45,179 bases of DNA from an uncultured Planctomycetota bacterium (lineage in GTDB: Bacteria > Planctomycetota > Planctomycetia > Pirellulales > Thermoguttaceae). Shown piece after piece: positions 1-8,562 of this stretch. Positions within the stretch are counted from its first letter, which is position 1. The number at the start of each line of letters is the position of its first letter. The stretch is taken from assembly GCA_900318195.1 (NCBI GenBank), contig ONJR01000188.1, positions 1 through 45,179 of the forward strand, in the 5' to 3' direction. Below the pieces are notes generated by a model that worked only from the letters and a program-made list of their open reading frames with translations, searched no databases and was not told the DNA's origin. A program made the translations under genes and the position numbers.

Positions 1-61
1 CGACGTCGAAAGACGATTTTTTTAACTGGTTTATTCTTCCGGAGAATCTGGGAGGTCAGGG

Positions 62-3000
62 ATGACTATTGGCGCCACTCGTAACACAAAGCGTAAATCT
101 ACGAGTCTCGAAAGGAGTATCGTGTTGGAACCAACCAAGAAGATTCAGAAAGGTTTGTTGGCGATCGCGTTGGGGTTAAGCTCTGCGGCTTTTTCGCTCG
201 GCGCTCCAAACGTACACGCGCAAACCGCGCCGACGGACGCAACAACGCCCGCCGCCGTCGCTACCGCTGCGGACAATTCGAGCCTCGGTCGTAGCCAGGA
301 ACTACTACTCAAAGCGCGTCGCTCGCTCATGAGCCGCGACGTCGTGTCAGCGTCGAAATACGTCGCAGAAGCGCAAGCGCTCAACGCGACCTATCAGCGT
401 TCAAGCGACAAGCCCGAGTACGTCTTGCCGCTCATTCAGCAATACAAACAGATTAGCGAAGTCGCCGCTTCACAAGGAATGACCGAATCGGTCAGACGCG
501 AACTCGCTAAGAACTACCTACTGCAAGCCGACGCGCTACTGCGGTGCGGCGATCTGGACTCCGCGCAAGCGCTCGTTAACGAAGCGACTGCGCTCAACGT
601 TACATACGACGTCGAGACCGTCAATCGTAAGCTAGACCCGCAAGGAATCGCTACTCGTATCTCCGACGCGCGACTCGCCAATCAAGCGCCCGTCGCCAAC
701 TCGATCCCGCTCGTCGGTCTCTCCGAGGCAACGAAACGACAAGTCGGCGCGATCCAGGCGCAACTGCGCGAGGCGCGCGCGCTCGCCGCTAACGGACAAG
801 TGGAACGCGCAGAAGCTATGGCGCGTGAAATGCAAGCGCTAGGCGTGCCCGAGAGCGCTTTTGCCGGCGGCGATTCGCCCGAGACGTTGCTTCGCGACGT
901 AGCGCGCTCGCGCGTCGGCGTACGTCAGGTGCAGGCGACCGTGCCCGGCGTCTCGCAAGGTGAAAGCGCAGGATTCCTCTATGTCCAAGAAGCGGACGAA
1001 GCGGCGGCGAAAGGTAATAAGGACGTCGCGCTCGCTAACTACCGCGACGCATTGCGCTACTCCGCCGAACTCGATCAGGCAACTCTGCGTCATATTAACG
1101 ACGCGATCGCAAAGCTGAATAATCCTCTGGCGAGTATGCCCGACGTCGTCGCTTCCAAGACGGGAATTGACCTGACTCAGTCGCCTGAAGCGATTCAGGC
1201 GGATATCAGCTCCTTCATAGTCAAGCAGCAGCAGGCGCGCGAGACTCAACCGAAGGAAGCGCTCGAAGATCTCAAGCAACTGCGTAGCGAAGTGGAAGCG
1301 TCGCAACTCGACGCCTCGATGAAGGCGCACTTCTCGTACTCGATCGATATGGCAATCAACGACACAGAACGCTTCATCGATCAGAACGGCGCGCGCATTG
1401 CGAACGAAACGCAGAACCGCGCGGTCGAAGACTACATCCGCGAGAAGCGTGAGAATCGACTCAATATTCAGAACCGACTCAAGGAGGATACGGAGAAGTT
1501 CAACGATCTCCTCGAAGAAGGTCAGTACGAAGAGGCGCTCATTCTCGCTAAGAAATGCCGCGACTACTCGCACAACGACGTCGTTGCGATTCAAATGATA
1601 CAAAAGGCGACCTACGCCGGGCAAGTTGCGTTCAACGAACGACTCAAGGAGAACAAGAACGAACGCGTGCTCAAAGCGTTCAACGACGTCGAAGACGCCG
1701 CGTACTCCAAAGTCGACGACGCGAACCCGCTCGTGTACGACGCTCGTATCTGGGATCGCGCTAAGAGCCGAACAAGCATTTCGCCTGGCGCCGGACGCTC
1801 CGAAGCCGATATGGAGATTCTGCGCAAACTCGATATGCAAATCTCGTTGCCTTTCGATCAGCCGACTCCGCTTGACGTTGTCGTCGACTTCATCCGCAAG
1901 AGCGCCGATATCAACATCATGGTTGACGAGGCCGCGCTCGGCGAACTCGGAATCACCTCCGACCTGAATCTCGCGACGAACTTCAATAATATCACGCTGA
2001 AGAACTACCTGAAGCACGTCTTGGCGCCGTACAATCTCTCCTACATTGTGGAAGACGAAGTACTAACGATTACCGGCGCTAACAGGCGTTCCGGCAAGAG
2101 CGTCGTGAAATATTACCCGGTCGCCGACCTCGTCATTGGCGTGCCAAACTTCAACAACGTTGTCGCGCCGCTCTCCATGGAAGCGAGCTATACGCGCGCC
2201 TTCCAACAAGCGGTTAATCGCAGCGTCAACGGTTCCGCGAGCACGATCGCCGGACTCAACTCGAACGTTATCGGCTCCAACTCGACGTTGCTCTCGCCCA
2301 ATATCACGGCGCAGATTCAATCGAGCGGCGCCAACGCTCCGATCTCGACTGGTCAAGGCGGCGGAATGAACGACCCCTCCGAGCTGATCGATCTCATCAC
2401 GGCGGTCGTCGACCCTGAGAACTGGGAAGCCTACGGCGAACCCCAATTCTTCTCGCTCAATAACACGCTCGCGATTCGTCAGACGGAAGAGAACCACGAA
2501 GAGATTCGCGAACTTCTCGAAAAGCTACGCGCGCTCAACGACCTGCAAGTTGCGGTCGAGGTTCGCTTCATTACGATCAGCGACGAGTACTTCGAGAAGA
2601 TCGGCGTCAATATGAACCTGTCCTTCCGCGCTCAGAACGAACGCGACGCGTCTGTCGACTCCGACTACGACACGCTCACGCCGACGACCGCCGGCGTCTA
2701 CGGTATTACGAACGGCGACATGACGGGCAAGCCGTTTACGGACAACCTTAATATTAACTTCTCGCAGAACAGCTACGGACTCGCCGTGCCGCAATTCGGC
2801 AACTACGACCCGTCCGTCGGCGCGCAACTCGGGTTCGCGATCCTGTCCGACATCGAATCCTATTTCTTTGTCAGCGCGGCGGAATCCGACTCGCGCACCA
2901 ACGTTCTGCAAGCGCCTAAGGTTACCATGTTCAACGGTCAAATGGCGACGATTCAAGACTTCACGAGCGTCCCGTACGTCAGTACGGTTATCCCGGTCGT

Positions 3001-3568
3001 GGGCGACTTCGCGGTCTCGCAACAGCCTGTCATCACGGTCATCAACGAAGGTCAGTTCATGACCGTACAAGCGACCGCGTCGCCGGATCGCAAATACGTC
3101 AGAATGACAGTCGTCCCGTTCTTCTCGCGTATCGTCGACAACGACCGCACCTTCAAGTTTGAAGGCACCGACTCCGTCTCGACGAACAGTACGACGGCGA
3201 GCAAGGGTAGCAGTCTGTTGGAGAGCATCACGGACGAGCGCACAACGAACACCGGCGCAGAAGTCGTGCACCAAGGCACGACGATCCAACAGCCGATTAC
3301 GTCCCAGTTCTCCGTCTATACGACGGTCAACGTTCCGGACGGCGGCACGGCGCTACTCGGCGGTATTAAGCGTCTCTCCGAAGGTCGTAACGAAGGCGGC
3401 GTTCCGATCCTCAGCAAGATCCCGTACATCAAACGCCTCTTCTCCAATAGCTCGATTGGTCGCGAAACGACGAGTATGCTCATGACCGTTACGCCGCGCA
3501 TCATCATCCAGGAAGAGGAAGAAGAATTCGCGACAGGTCTAAACGCCTCGAAGACGACCTCGAACTAA
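62..3568 (+). CDS. Secretin (type II/III secretion outer-membrane pore) with long helical N-terminal region
   Basis: The protein has 1168 residues. The C-terminal third is a secretin domain ending in the family hallmark VPDGGTALLGG (about residues 1090-1100), followed by a G-V-P-I-L-S-K-I-P-Y-type segment and an MTVTPRII strand. Residues about 600-670 look like an STN/N0-type domain (VVDFIRKSADINIMVD). The first ~550 residues are Ala/Glu-rich helices, possibly TPR-like, as in other large planctomycete secretins. Secretins form multimeric outer-membrane channels for type II secretion or type IV pili. Start choice: ATG at 62 has GGAGG six bases upstream, but this puts a 20-residue polar stretch before the signal peptide. 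GTG at 122 or TTG at 125, preceded by AAAGGAG at 111-117, gives a conventional signal peptide ending near VHA-Q. A strong hairpin terminator follows the gene. Confidence 0.9.
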   Translation: MTIGATRNTKRKSTSLERSIVLEPTKKIQKGLLAIALGLSSAAFSLGAPNVHAQTAPTDATTPAAVATAADNSSLGRSQELLLKARRSLMSRDVVSASKYVAEAQALNATYQRSSDKPEYVLPLIQQYKQISEVAASQGMTESVRRELAKNYLLQADALLRCGDLDSAQALVNEATALNVTYDVETVNRKLDPQGIATRISDARLANQAPVANSIPLVGLSEATKRQVGAIQAQLREARALAANGQVERAEAMAREMQALGVPESAFAGGDSPETLLRDVARSRVGVRQVQATVPGVSQGESAGFLYVQEADEAAAKGNKDVALANYRDALRYSAELDQATLRHINDAIAKLNNPLASMPDVVASKTGIDLTQSPEAIQADISSFIVKQQQARETQPKEALEDLKQLRSEVEASQLDASMKAHFSYSIDMAINDTERFIDQNGARIANETQNRAVEDYIREKRENRLNIQNRLKEDTEKFNDLLEEGQYEEALILAKKCRDYSHNDVVAIQMIQKATYAGQVAFNERLKENKNERVLKAFNDVEDAAYSKVDDANPLVYDARIWDRAKSRTSISPGAGRSEADMEILRKLDMQISLPFDQPTPLDVVVDFIRKSADINIMVDEAALGELGITSDLNLATNFNNITLKNYLKHVLAPYNLSYIVEDEVLTITGANRRSGKSVVKYYPVADLVIGVPNFNNVVAPLSMEASYTRAFQQAVNRSVNGSASTIAGLNSNVIGSNSTLLSPNITAQIQSSGANAPISTGQGGGMNDPSELIDLITAVVDPENWEAYGEPQFFSLNNTLAIRQTEENHEEIRELLEKLRALNDLQVAVEVRFITISDEYFEKIGVNMNLSFRAQNERDASVDSDYDTLTPTTAGVYGITNGDMTGKPFTDNLNINFSQNSYGLAVPQFGNYDPSVGAQLGFAILSDIESYFFVSAAESDSRTNVLQAPKVTMFNGQMATIQDFTSVPYVSTVIPVVGDFAVSQQPVITVINEGQFMTVQATASPDRKYVRMTVVPFFSRIVDNDRTFKFEGTDSVSTNSTTASKGSSLLESITDERTTNTGAEVVHQGTTIQQPITSQFSVYTTVNVPDGGTALLGGIKRLSEGRNEGGVPILSKIPYIKRLFSNSSIGRETTSMLMTVTPRIIIQEEEEEFATGLNASKTTSN

Positions 3569-3592
3569 CCGTCGACTCCTAATTTCATAACG

Positions 3593-3667
3593 GCGCCTAG
3601 CCAGTCTAGGCGCGACCTCCTCAACGGACGAACGCGTTCACGCGCGTTCGTCCGTTGCCTTTTCTTG
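3593..3667 (+). terminator. Intrinsic terminator after the secretin gene, preceded by a second hairpin
   Basis: A perfect 14-bp stem (3623-3636 with 3643-3656, loop TTCACG) is followed by GCCTTTTCTT. Just upstream, GCGCCTAG (3593-3600) pairs with CTAGGCGC (3606-3613) as a shorter hairpin. Confidence 0.8.
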
Positions 3668-3690
3668 ACGCTCGGCTGCAGAAACGTCTA

Positions 3691-3719
3691 TTGTCCGCGC
3701 GCCCGAAAACGTGTATACT
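3691..3719 (+). promoter_or_regulatory. Sigma70-like promoter for the 3790 gene
   Basis: TTGTCC (3691-3696), a 17-nt spacer and TATACT (3714-3719) lie about 70 bases before the chosen ATG and directly after the preceding terminator. The same TATACT box recurs before the 8563 gene. Confidence 0.55.
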
Positions 3720-3789
3720 TCCGCCGTCGTTGCGAGCGGCGCTCGTCGTTCGTATGGGGTTGAAGACGCGTTTGGAAGGATCCTCGCAT

Positions 3790-6700
3790 ATGTATCGCTT
3801 AAGAATACTGACGTTCGTCGCGTGTCTCGCGTGTCTTGTTGCCGCGCGCGCTGAGCAAGATTCCGATAAGCCGTCCGGATTCGACGGATATTTGTTGGAT
3901 TCTCGCGGTCTGGACGGCGGCGAACGCGAAGCGAGCTGGCGCGAAGATTTTGAATCGCACGGGGTCAGCTGGCGTTACGCGTACCAAGACGGTCAGACAA
4001 AGATAACGGAACACAAGCGAGTCGCCGACGTAGCGCATTCTGGTCGCGCGTCGGAACTTATAGTCTACGAGGCGGTCGAGCAGGGCGTCGTTGTTTTTGC
4101 CCATTATGTTGATTATCCTAGCGTCTTTAACGAGACGGCGCCGTCGCTTTGGGCGCTCTCCAATCGTCCTGGCGTCTCTATTGCCGCGCTTGTGGTCTTT
4201 CCTAAGACGTTGCGCCCCGACTCCGGTCGTCCTCTCACTGCGCTCGTTCCGGGAACCTCGTATCAGAAGCCCGGCGAGTGGCAACGCCTCGGTTTTCCCG
4301 AAGGTTTAGCGGCTACGCTCGAGAAGACGGCTCAAGCGCTGCGCGGCGAACATCGCTTGCCGGTCAACGTTGAGGGAGCGTACGTACGACAAATCGTACT
4401 CGTATCCGAGGCGCGTTCAGGCTCCTATTCTCTGTGGATCGACGATCTCGAAATTCGCGAGCGTTTGCAACCTGAGCTTTCGTCGTTGCGCGCGTGGGAG
4501 CGAGGCGCGACGTTCGAGCCGATTAATCTTCTCAGCGCGCGTCTTAAACTTTCCAATACGCCGATCTTCGCGCAATCGAATATAGAAGATTCCGATTCGT
4601 ACGGTCGCGAACCGTTTGGACTCGACGAGAAGAAGGTCGCCGAAAATAATAAGATTCGGCTTGAATTCTCAAAGGACGTCGCGCAACGCTCGCCAAGTTC
4701 CGCGCAATCTGACTCGCTCACGACTCGAACGCCGTCCTTTGCGGAATCCTACGCTATTCTGAAACCAGATCCCGCAGAGTATCTCGCCGGCTTAACCGAG
4801 CTTGCGCCGCGCCGCGCCAAAATGCTCGACGCGACGAACGCGCAATCCGCGCTCGCTATGCAAGCGTCCCCGGCTGGAGTAGGACAGGCGAGCTTTCTGG
4901 GCGAGCAGGGGCGCGTCGCCGTTGCAAATTTCGACCAGATAGCGAGCGCGCAACCGCCCGCCTCGGCGAGCGAACCGCTACAGGTCGCGCTCAATCGCCC
5001 TCAAGACGAACTTGTCGTCGGAAGCGGCACGCTCGAGTCTCCCGAGGACGCTATTACCGAAACTTTTATTAAAAAGGACGATCGTCTCGTCGCGGACGCG
5101 CAATTTTCTGGCGGACTGCTAAAGACCTCTCGGAACGAAGTCTTTACGATTCGCGCGATCGAATATCAGGGGGAACCCCTTGAGTTTCTCAAGCAGCTGG
5201 GCTTTAACGCCGTATGGCTTCACTTTGCTCCGACGGCAAGAATGATTTATGACGCCAATAAGGTTGGAATTTGGTTAATTGCGCCGCCCCCGAGCGGCGC
5301 TGAACTAGTTACGCAAGCGGAACTCGACGCCATAGCCGCAAACGCGTCCTATGTACGTCAGACGCCTCCACAGGCGCAAATGAGTAATCTCGATTTCGGC
5401 GGACTACCTGTCGAATCAGTATACGATTGCGTCTTACTGTGGTTCTTGAACGGTGATTTCCGACGCAACGAAGTCGCTGCGCTCCAGGAACGCGTTACGA
5501 AGTTACGGCAACTCGATCCTCATCGCCGCCCGACAATCGGTTCGCCGATTACCGGTATAAACGAATATTCCTCCGATTCGCGCTTAAGCGCGATTCTACT
5601 CAACCGCGCGCCGATCTTGTCCTCCCTTGATTTCAACGACTATGGCGAGTGGCTCGTAAAATACCAGAATCTCGCAACAGAATCGCGCGCCGTCTTCTGG
5701 AATACAATCCAGACGCAGCCGGAACCGAACTCGACGAGCCAACGCCAGTTTTTCAGTCTCGTCGACGAATCGCCGGCGCTTGTCTCCTATGAACAGATGC
5801 GTCAGGCGGTACGGCTCTCGATGCGCGCAAAGTGCCGAGGTCTGCTCTTCCGATCGCTCACGTCGCTCACTAATAGCGATCATAAAACGCAATATCGCGC
5901 CGCAGCGCTAGAAGCGATCAATCTCGAACTGCAACTTATCGCGCCCTGGTTTGCGTTCGGTAATCCCGACTCGACCCCTCTGGAGACGTCCGCGCGTGAA
6001 TTGAGCGCGGTCGTGTCGAGAATCAAGCGCGCTATTCTTGTCGCGCCTATCTCGACAGCGTCGAACAACCAGTATATTATGGGTCAGGACGCAGTGAACA
6101 ATTGGTCGGGCATAGTCCCCGTGCGCGAGGGATATTCTCCCGAACTTCTAACGCCTGGCGCGCTGCGTAAGATCTTGTCGAAACGCACGGCGGGCGGTTG
6201 CAACTTTACGCTTGAGGAAGGTTCGATGAATTCGACGCTCTTCTTCACGCAGTCTGAGGTTTTTGCGCAGAAGATATCCGAGCGCGCGCCTGCGTACGGG
6301 TCGCGTATGGCCAAGCTGGCGATTAATTTGGCGCGCAAACGTCTTGATCTTTACGAGGAGACGGTCTATGGTCTCCAGTACGTCGAAGAACACGGCGCGT
6401 TTCCTAAATCTGCGCCGCGGTCGCCGGCGCTCGCCGACGTCGTTTCGCGTTGCGCTGCGCTCATTGACGAAGCCGAACTTTGCTTGCGTCGGCGCGATCC
6501 TTCGCAAGCCTACCTCGTAGCTGAACGCGCGACTCGCGAAATACGCAATACGGAACGTAAGTTCTGGCAGGAAGCGACGAAGGCTGAAATAGCGCGTCCC
6601 GTTACGCCGCTTTCGACCTCGTTCTACGATATGCCAGCGTATTTGGAACTCTATGAGAAACTCATGTCGGGCGTAATTAAAACGACGGGACCTAATCTCA

Positions 6701-7179
6701 TCGCGGGCGGCGATATGGAGAACTCGCAAACGTGGTATTCGCAAGGTTGGTCGATCTTTAGCGAACCGTCTAGCATAACGATGGGCGAGGTGTTCTTTTC
6801 GGCGGACGCTGCGAAATCTGGCGCCGCTGGAATCAAGGCGACTGTTACGCCCGTCGCGACGGTCGACTATCTTCCAGAAGAAGTCGAATCGCCGGTAATA
6901 TACGTCGAGAACGCTTTCAATGTCGAGATTGGATCTCTTGTTTGTATCCAAGGGTGGATTAAAATACCCGAGGATCTCCAAAGTTCCGTCGACGGCGTAG
7001 AAATCTACGACGACCAGGGCGGTCAGACGCTTGCGCTCCGGTTTAAACGCGCGACCGATTGGAAACACTTCGCTTTCTACCGTCGCGCGTCGAACAATGG
7101 TCTTATGCGTATCCGATTCGCATTTTCTGGTATCGGAACCGTCTATCTGGACGACGTCGCCGCCTATGTTGTGAAATAG
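3790..7179 (+). CDS. Large secreted protein with a glycosidase-like central region and a C-terminal jelly-roll-like domain, function unknown
   Basis: The protein has 1129 residues from ATG 3790. An open frame extends upstream to 3655, but that overlaps the terminator and promoter. ATG 3790 has GGAAGGA at 3774-3780 and begins a good signal peptide (YRLRILTFVACLACLVAARA). The N-terminal ~220 residues resemble a beta-sandwich that ends in a LWIDDLEI strand. Around residues 450-780, stretches such as EYQGEPLEFLKQLGFNAVWL and a later RGLLFRSL recall TIM-barrel glycosidases, but no catalytic pair could be assigned. The last ~160 residues (from NLIAGGDMEN to VYLDDVAAY) look like a carbohydrate-binding-type jelly roll. 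The gene stands alone between its own promoter and an AT-rich gap. Exported polysaccharide-related function is an inference; it could be purely structural. Confidence 0.75.
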   Translation: MYRLRILTFVACLACLVAARAEQDSDKPSGFDGYLLDSRGLDGGEREASWREDFESHGVSWRYAYQDGQTKITEHKRVADVAHSGRASELIVYEAVEQGVVVFAHYVDYPSVFNETAPSLWALSNRPGVSIAALVVFPKTLRPDSGRPLTALVPGTSYQKPGEWQRLGFPEGLAATLEKTAQALRGEHRLPVNVEGAYVRQIVLVSEARSGSYSLWIDDLEIRERLQPELSSLRAWERGATFEPINLLSARLKLSNTPIFAQSNIEDSDSYGREPFGLDEKKVAENNKIRLEFSKDVAQRSPSSAQSDSLTTRTPSFAESYAILKPDPAEYLAGLTELAPRRAKMLDATNAQSALAMQASPAGVGQASFLGEQGRVAVANFDQIASAQPPASASEPLQVALNRPQDELVVGSGTLESPEDAITETFIKKDDRLVADAQFSGGLLKTSRNEVFTIRAIEYQGEPLEFLKQLGFNAVWLHFAPTARMIYDANKVGIWLIAPPPSGAELVTQAELDAIAANASYVRQTPPQAQMSNLDFGGLPVESVYDCVLLWFLNGDFRRNEVAALQERVTKLRQLDPHRRPTIGSPITGINEYSSDSRLSAILLNRAPILSSLDFNDYGEWLVKYQNLATESRAVFWNTIQTQPEPNSTSQRQFFSLVDESPALVSYEQMRQAVRLSMRAKCRGLLFRSLTSLTNSDHKTQYRAAALEAINLELQLIAPWFAFGNPDSTPLETSARELSAVVSRIKRAILVAPISTASNNQYIMGQDAVNNWSGIVPVREGYSPELLTPGALRKILSKRTAGGCNFTLEEGSMNSTLFFTQSEVFAQKISERAPAYGSRMAKLAINLARKRLDLYEETVYGLQYVEEHGAFPKSAPRSPALADVVSRCAALIDEAELCLRRRDPSQAYLVAERATREIRNTERKFWQEATKAEIARPVTPLSTSFYDMPAYLELYEKLMSGVIKTTGPNLIAGGDMENSQTWYSQGWSIFSEPSSITMGEVFFSADAAKSGAAGIKATVTPVATVDYLPEEVESPVIYVENAFNVEIGSLVCIQGWIKIPEDLQSSVDGVEIYDDQGGQTLALRFKRATDWKHFAFYRRASNNGLMRIRFAFSGIGTVYLDDVAAYVVK

Positions 7180-7271
7180 GTTTGTTAAAGAGATAAAATA
7201 GGTAAAATAAATAATATAGTCTGGTAAAACCAAAGAAAACATTTATCTTAATTATTTCGCTTTTTCTAAAT

Positions 7272-7299
7272 TTGCCGTGCGCGATCGTCGATATATAAG
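7272..7299 (+). promoter_or_regulatory. Candidate promoter for the Cys-rich protein gene
   Basis: TTGCCG (7272-7277), 16 nt, TATAAG (7294-7299). Just downstream lies a small hairpin, GGGGCG (7307-7312) with CGCCCC (7318-7323), which would sit at the 5' end of the transcript. The preceding stretch 7180-7265 is AT-rich with no other recognisable element. Confidence 0.4.
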
Positions 7300-7418
7300 T
7301 CTGTAAGGGGCGCCGGACGCCCCGCGATCACGCGCAAGGCACGAGATTTGCCGCGCGAACTGAGAAATTAACGTCGGAAGATTTACTTTGAGGACGCTTT
7401 TACCATAGCGAGGTCAAA

Positions 7419-8318
7419 ATGAAAAAGTTTACTAAGTTTGCCGTTTCCATGGCTTCGACGCTCTTGACGATAGCGTGCGCGACGAGCGCGTTTGCGCAAT
7501 ACGGCGCGTGCGCGCCTGCGTGCGACGTTCCGCCTGTCGACGCCTGCGCTCCAACTTGCGCGGCTCCCATGCCTTCTTGCGCGCCGACCTGCGAACCAAG
7601 TTGCGGACCCGTCTGCGCGCCGAACTGCTATCCTGGATGTGATCCATGCTATGCAGGCGGTCTCTTCTCGACTCTCGACGGAGCGGCTCGCGCCGTTGTT
7701 GCGCCTTTCCATTGGCTAGCGTGCGCATTCACCGAGGGCACGTATCCCGATTGCGGGTGCGCGCCACGTCCTCCTAAGACAAAATGCGATCCTTGCACGA
7801 TTTGCGGCGATTACCGAGGCGGTTGCAACGATCAGTGCGAGTATGGCGCCGGTTCCTGCGCGCCGTGCGGCGGCGGAGCGTACCCTTCTACGCTCGGATA
7901 CCAGGGAGTAGCGACCGGCGCGTACGGTCAGAACGTGGAATACTACGATTCCGAGGCGTATGATTCCTCTCCGACTCGTATGAGCTCTAATATGGCTCCG
8001 CGCCCTGCGCCGCAGTATGGTCGCACGAATATGTTCGCGCAACTCCTTGCGCCCGTCGTTTCCCCTAACGCGGTTCGTCCTGTGAGTTATGAACGCCCCA
8101 TGCCGACGAGTCCTATGCCGACTCCCGCGCCGCAAATAGCGCGCGCCGTAACCGCGCCGTCGGCGGCTCCCGTTCTCGCGCGTCCCAACCAAGTTCAATC
8201 GCTCCAAAATAAAGACAACGTCCGAATTGTCGCGGTCGTTCCAGAGCAAAGCTCCAGCGTTTCCGGTAAAACGTTCGGTTCAACTCGCGCGGTCAATAGC
8301 GCGACGCAACTTCGATAG
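7419..8318 (+). CDS. Secreted Cys/Pro-rich protein with repeated CAPxC-type motifs
   Basis: The protein has 299 residues. A signal peptide (MKKFTKFAVSMASTLLTIAC..., cleavage near AFA-Q) is followed by about 50 residues in which C-x-P-x-C units recur (CAPAC, CAPTC, CAPTC, CGPVC, CAPNC). A short non-Cys segment (GLFSTLDGAARAVVAPFHWL) follows, then a second Cys cluster (CDPCTICGDY...). The C-terminal half is Pro/Ala/Gln-rich, has no cysteine and appears unstructured. The start ATG 7419 has GCGAGG upstream. Secreted proteins of this type occur in planctomycetes, whose envelopes contain Cys-rich proteins; a disulfide-linked envelope role is plausible but inferred. The gene is monocistronic, with its own candidate promoter and a clear terminator. 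Confidence 0.75.
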   Translation: MKKFTKFAVSMASTLLTIACATSAFAQYGACAPACDVPPVDACAPTCAAPMPSCAPTCEPSCGPVCAPNCYPGCDPCYAGGLFSTLDGAARAVVAPFHWLACAFTEGTYPDCGCAPRPPKTKCDPCTICGDYRGGCNDQCEYGAGSCAPCGGGAYPSTLGYQGVATGAYGQNVEYYDSEAYDSSPTRMSSNMAPRPAPQYGRTNMFAQLLAPVVSPNAVRPVSYERPMPTSPMPTPAPQIARAVTAPSAAPVLARPNQVQSLQNKDNVRIVAVVPEQSSSVSGKTFGSTRAVNSATQLR

Positions 8319-8373
8319 TTCTCGCGCGTCCTCTTACGCGCTCCGCAACTTCTCTACTTGACCTTAGCTTGAC

Positions 8374-8407
8374 ACGGCGAACGCTCTCGAGTGATTCGCC
8401 GTTTTTT
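8374..8407 (+). terminator. Intrinsic terminator after the Cys-rich protein gene
   Basis: ACGGCGAA (8374-8381) pairs perfectly with TTCGCCGT (8395-8402), with a 13-nt loop and a run of six T. Confidence 0.8.
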
Positions 8408-8430
8408 AATGTATGAGCGCGTAACTGAGC

Positions 8431-8460
8431 TTGACGCGCGCCGCCGTAATAGTCTATACT
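8431..8460 (+). promoter_or_regulatory. Promoter for the 8563 gene
   Basis: TTGACG (8431-8436), 18 nt, TATACT (8455-8460), about 100 nt before the start codon. Confidence 0.6.
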
Positions 8461-8562
8461 GAGCCTGAAGCGGGGTCGAAACGCAGTTTACGCGTCAGAC
8501 TCCGCCGTTGACGTTGAAAATTAGGTCAATTCCAAGACGTTATATACAAAGGAGTTTTGATT

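Noticed and set aside
839..2017. Long antisense open frame (392 codons) inside the secretin gene
   Set aside because: It is a mirror of the high-GC coding frame on the other strand: Arg/Val-rich, without domain, signal or ribosome site. Similar antisense frames at 2525-3289, 6148-7242, 36551-37345 and 20560-21186 (+) are rejected for the same reason.
3655..3789. Upstream extension of the 3790 gene
   Set aside because: The extra codons run through the preceding terminator and the promoter, and would bury the signal peptide.
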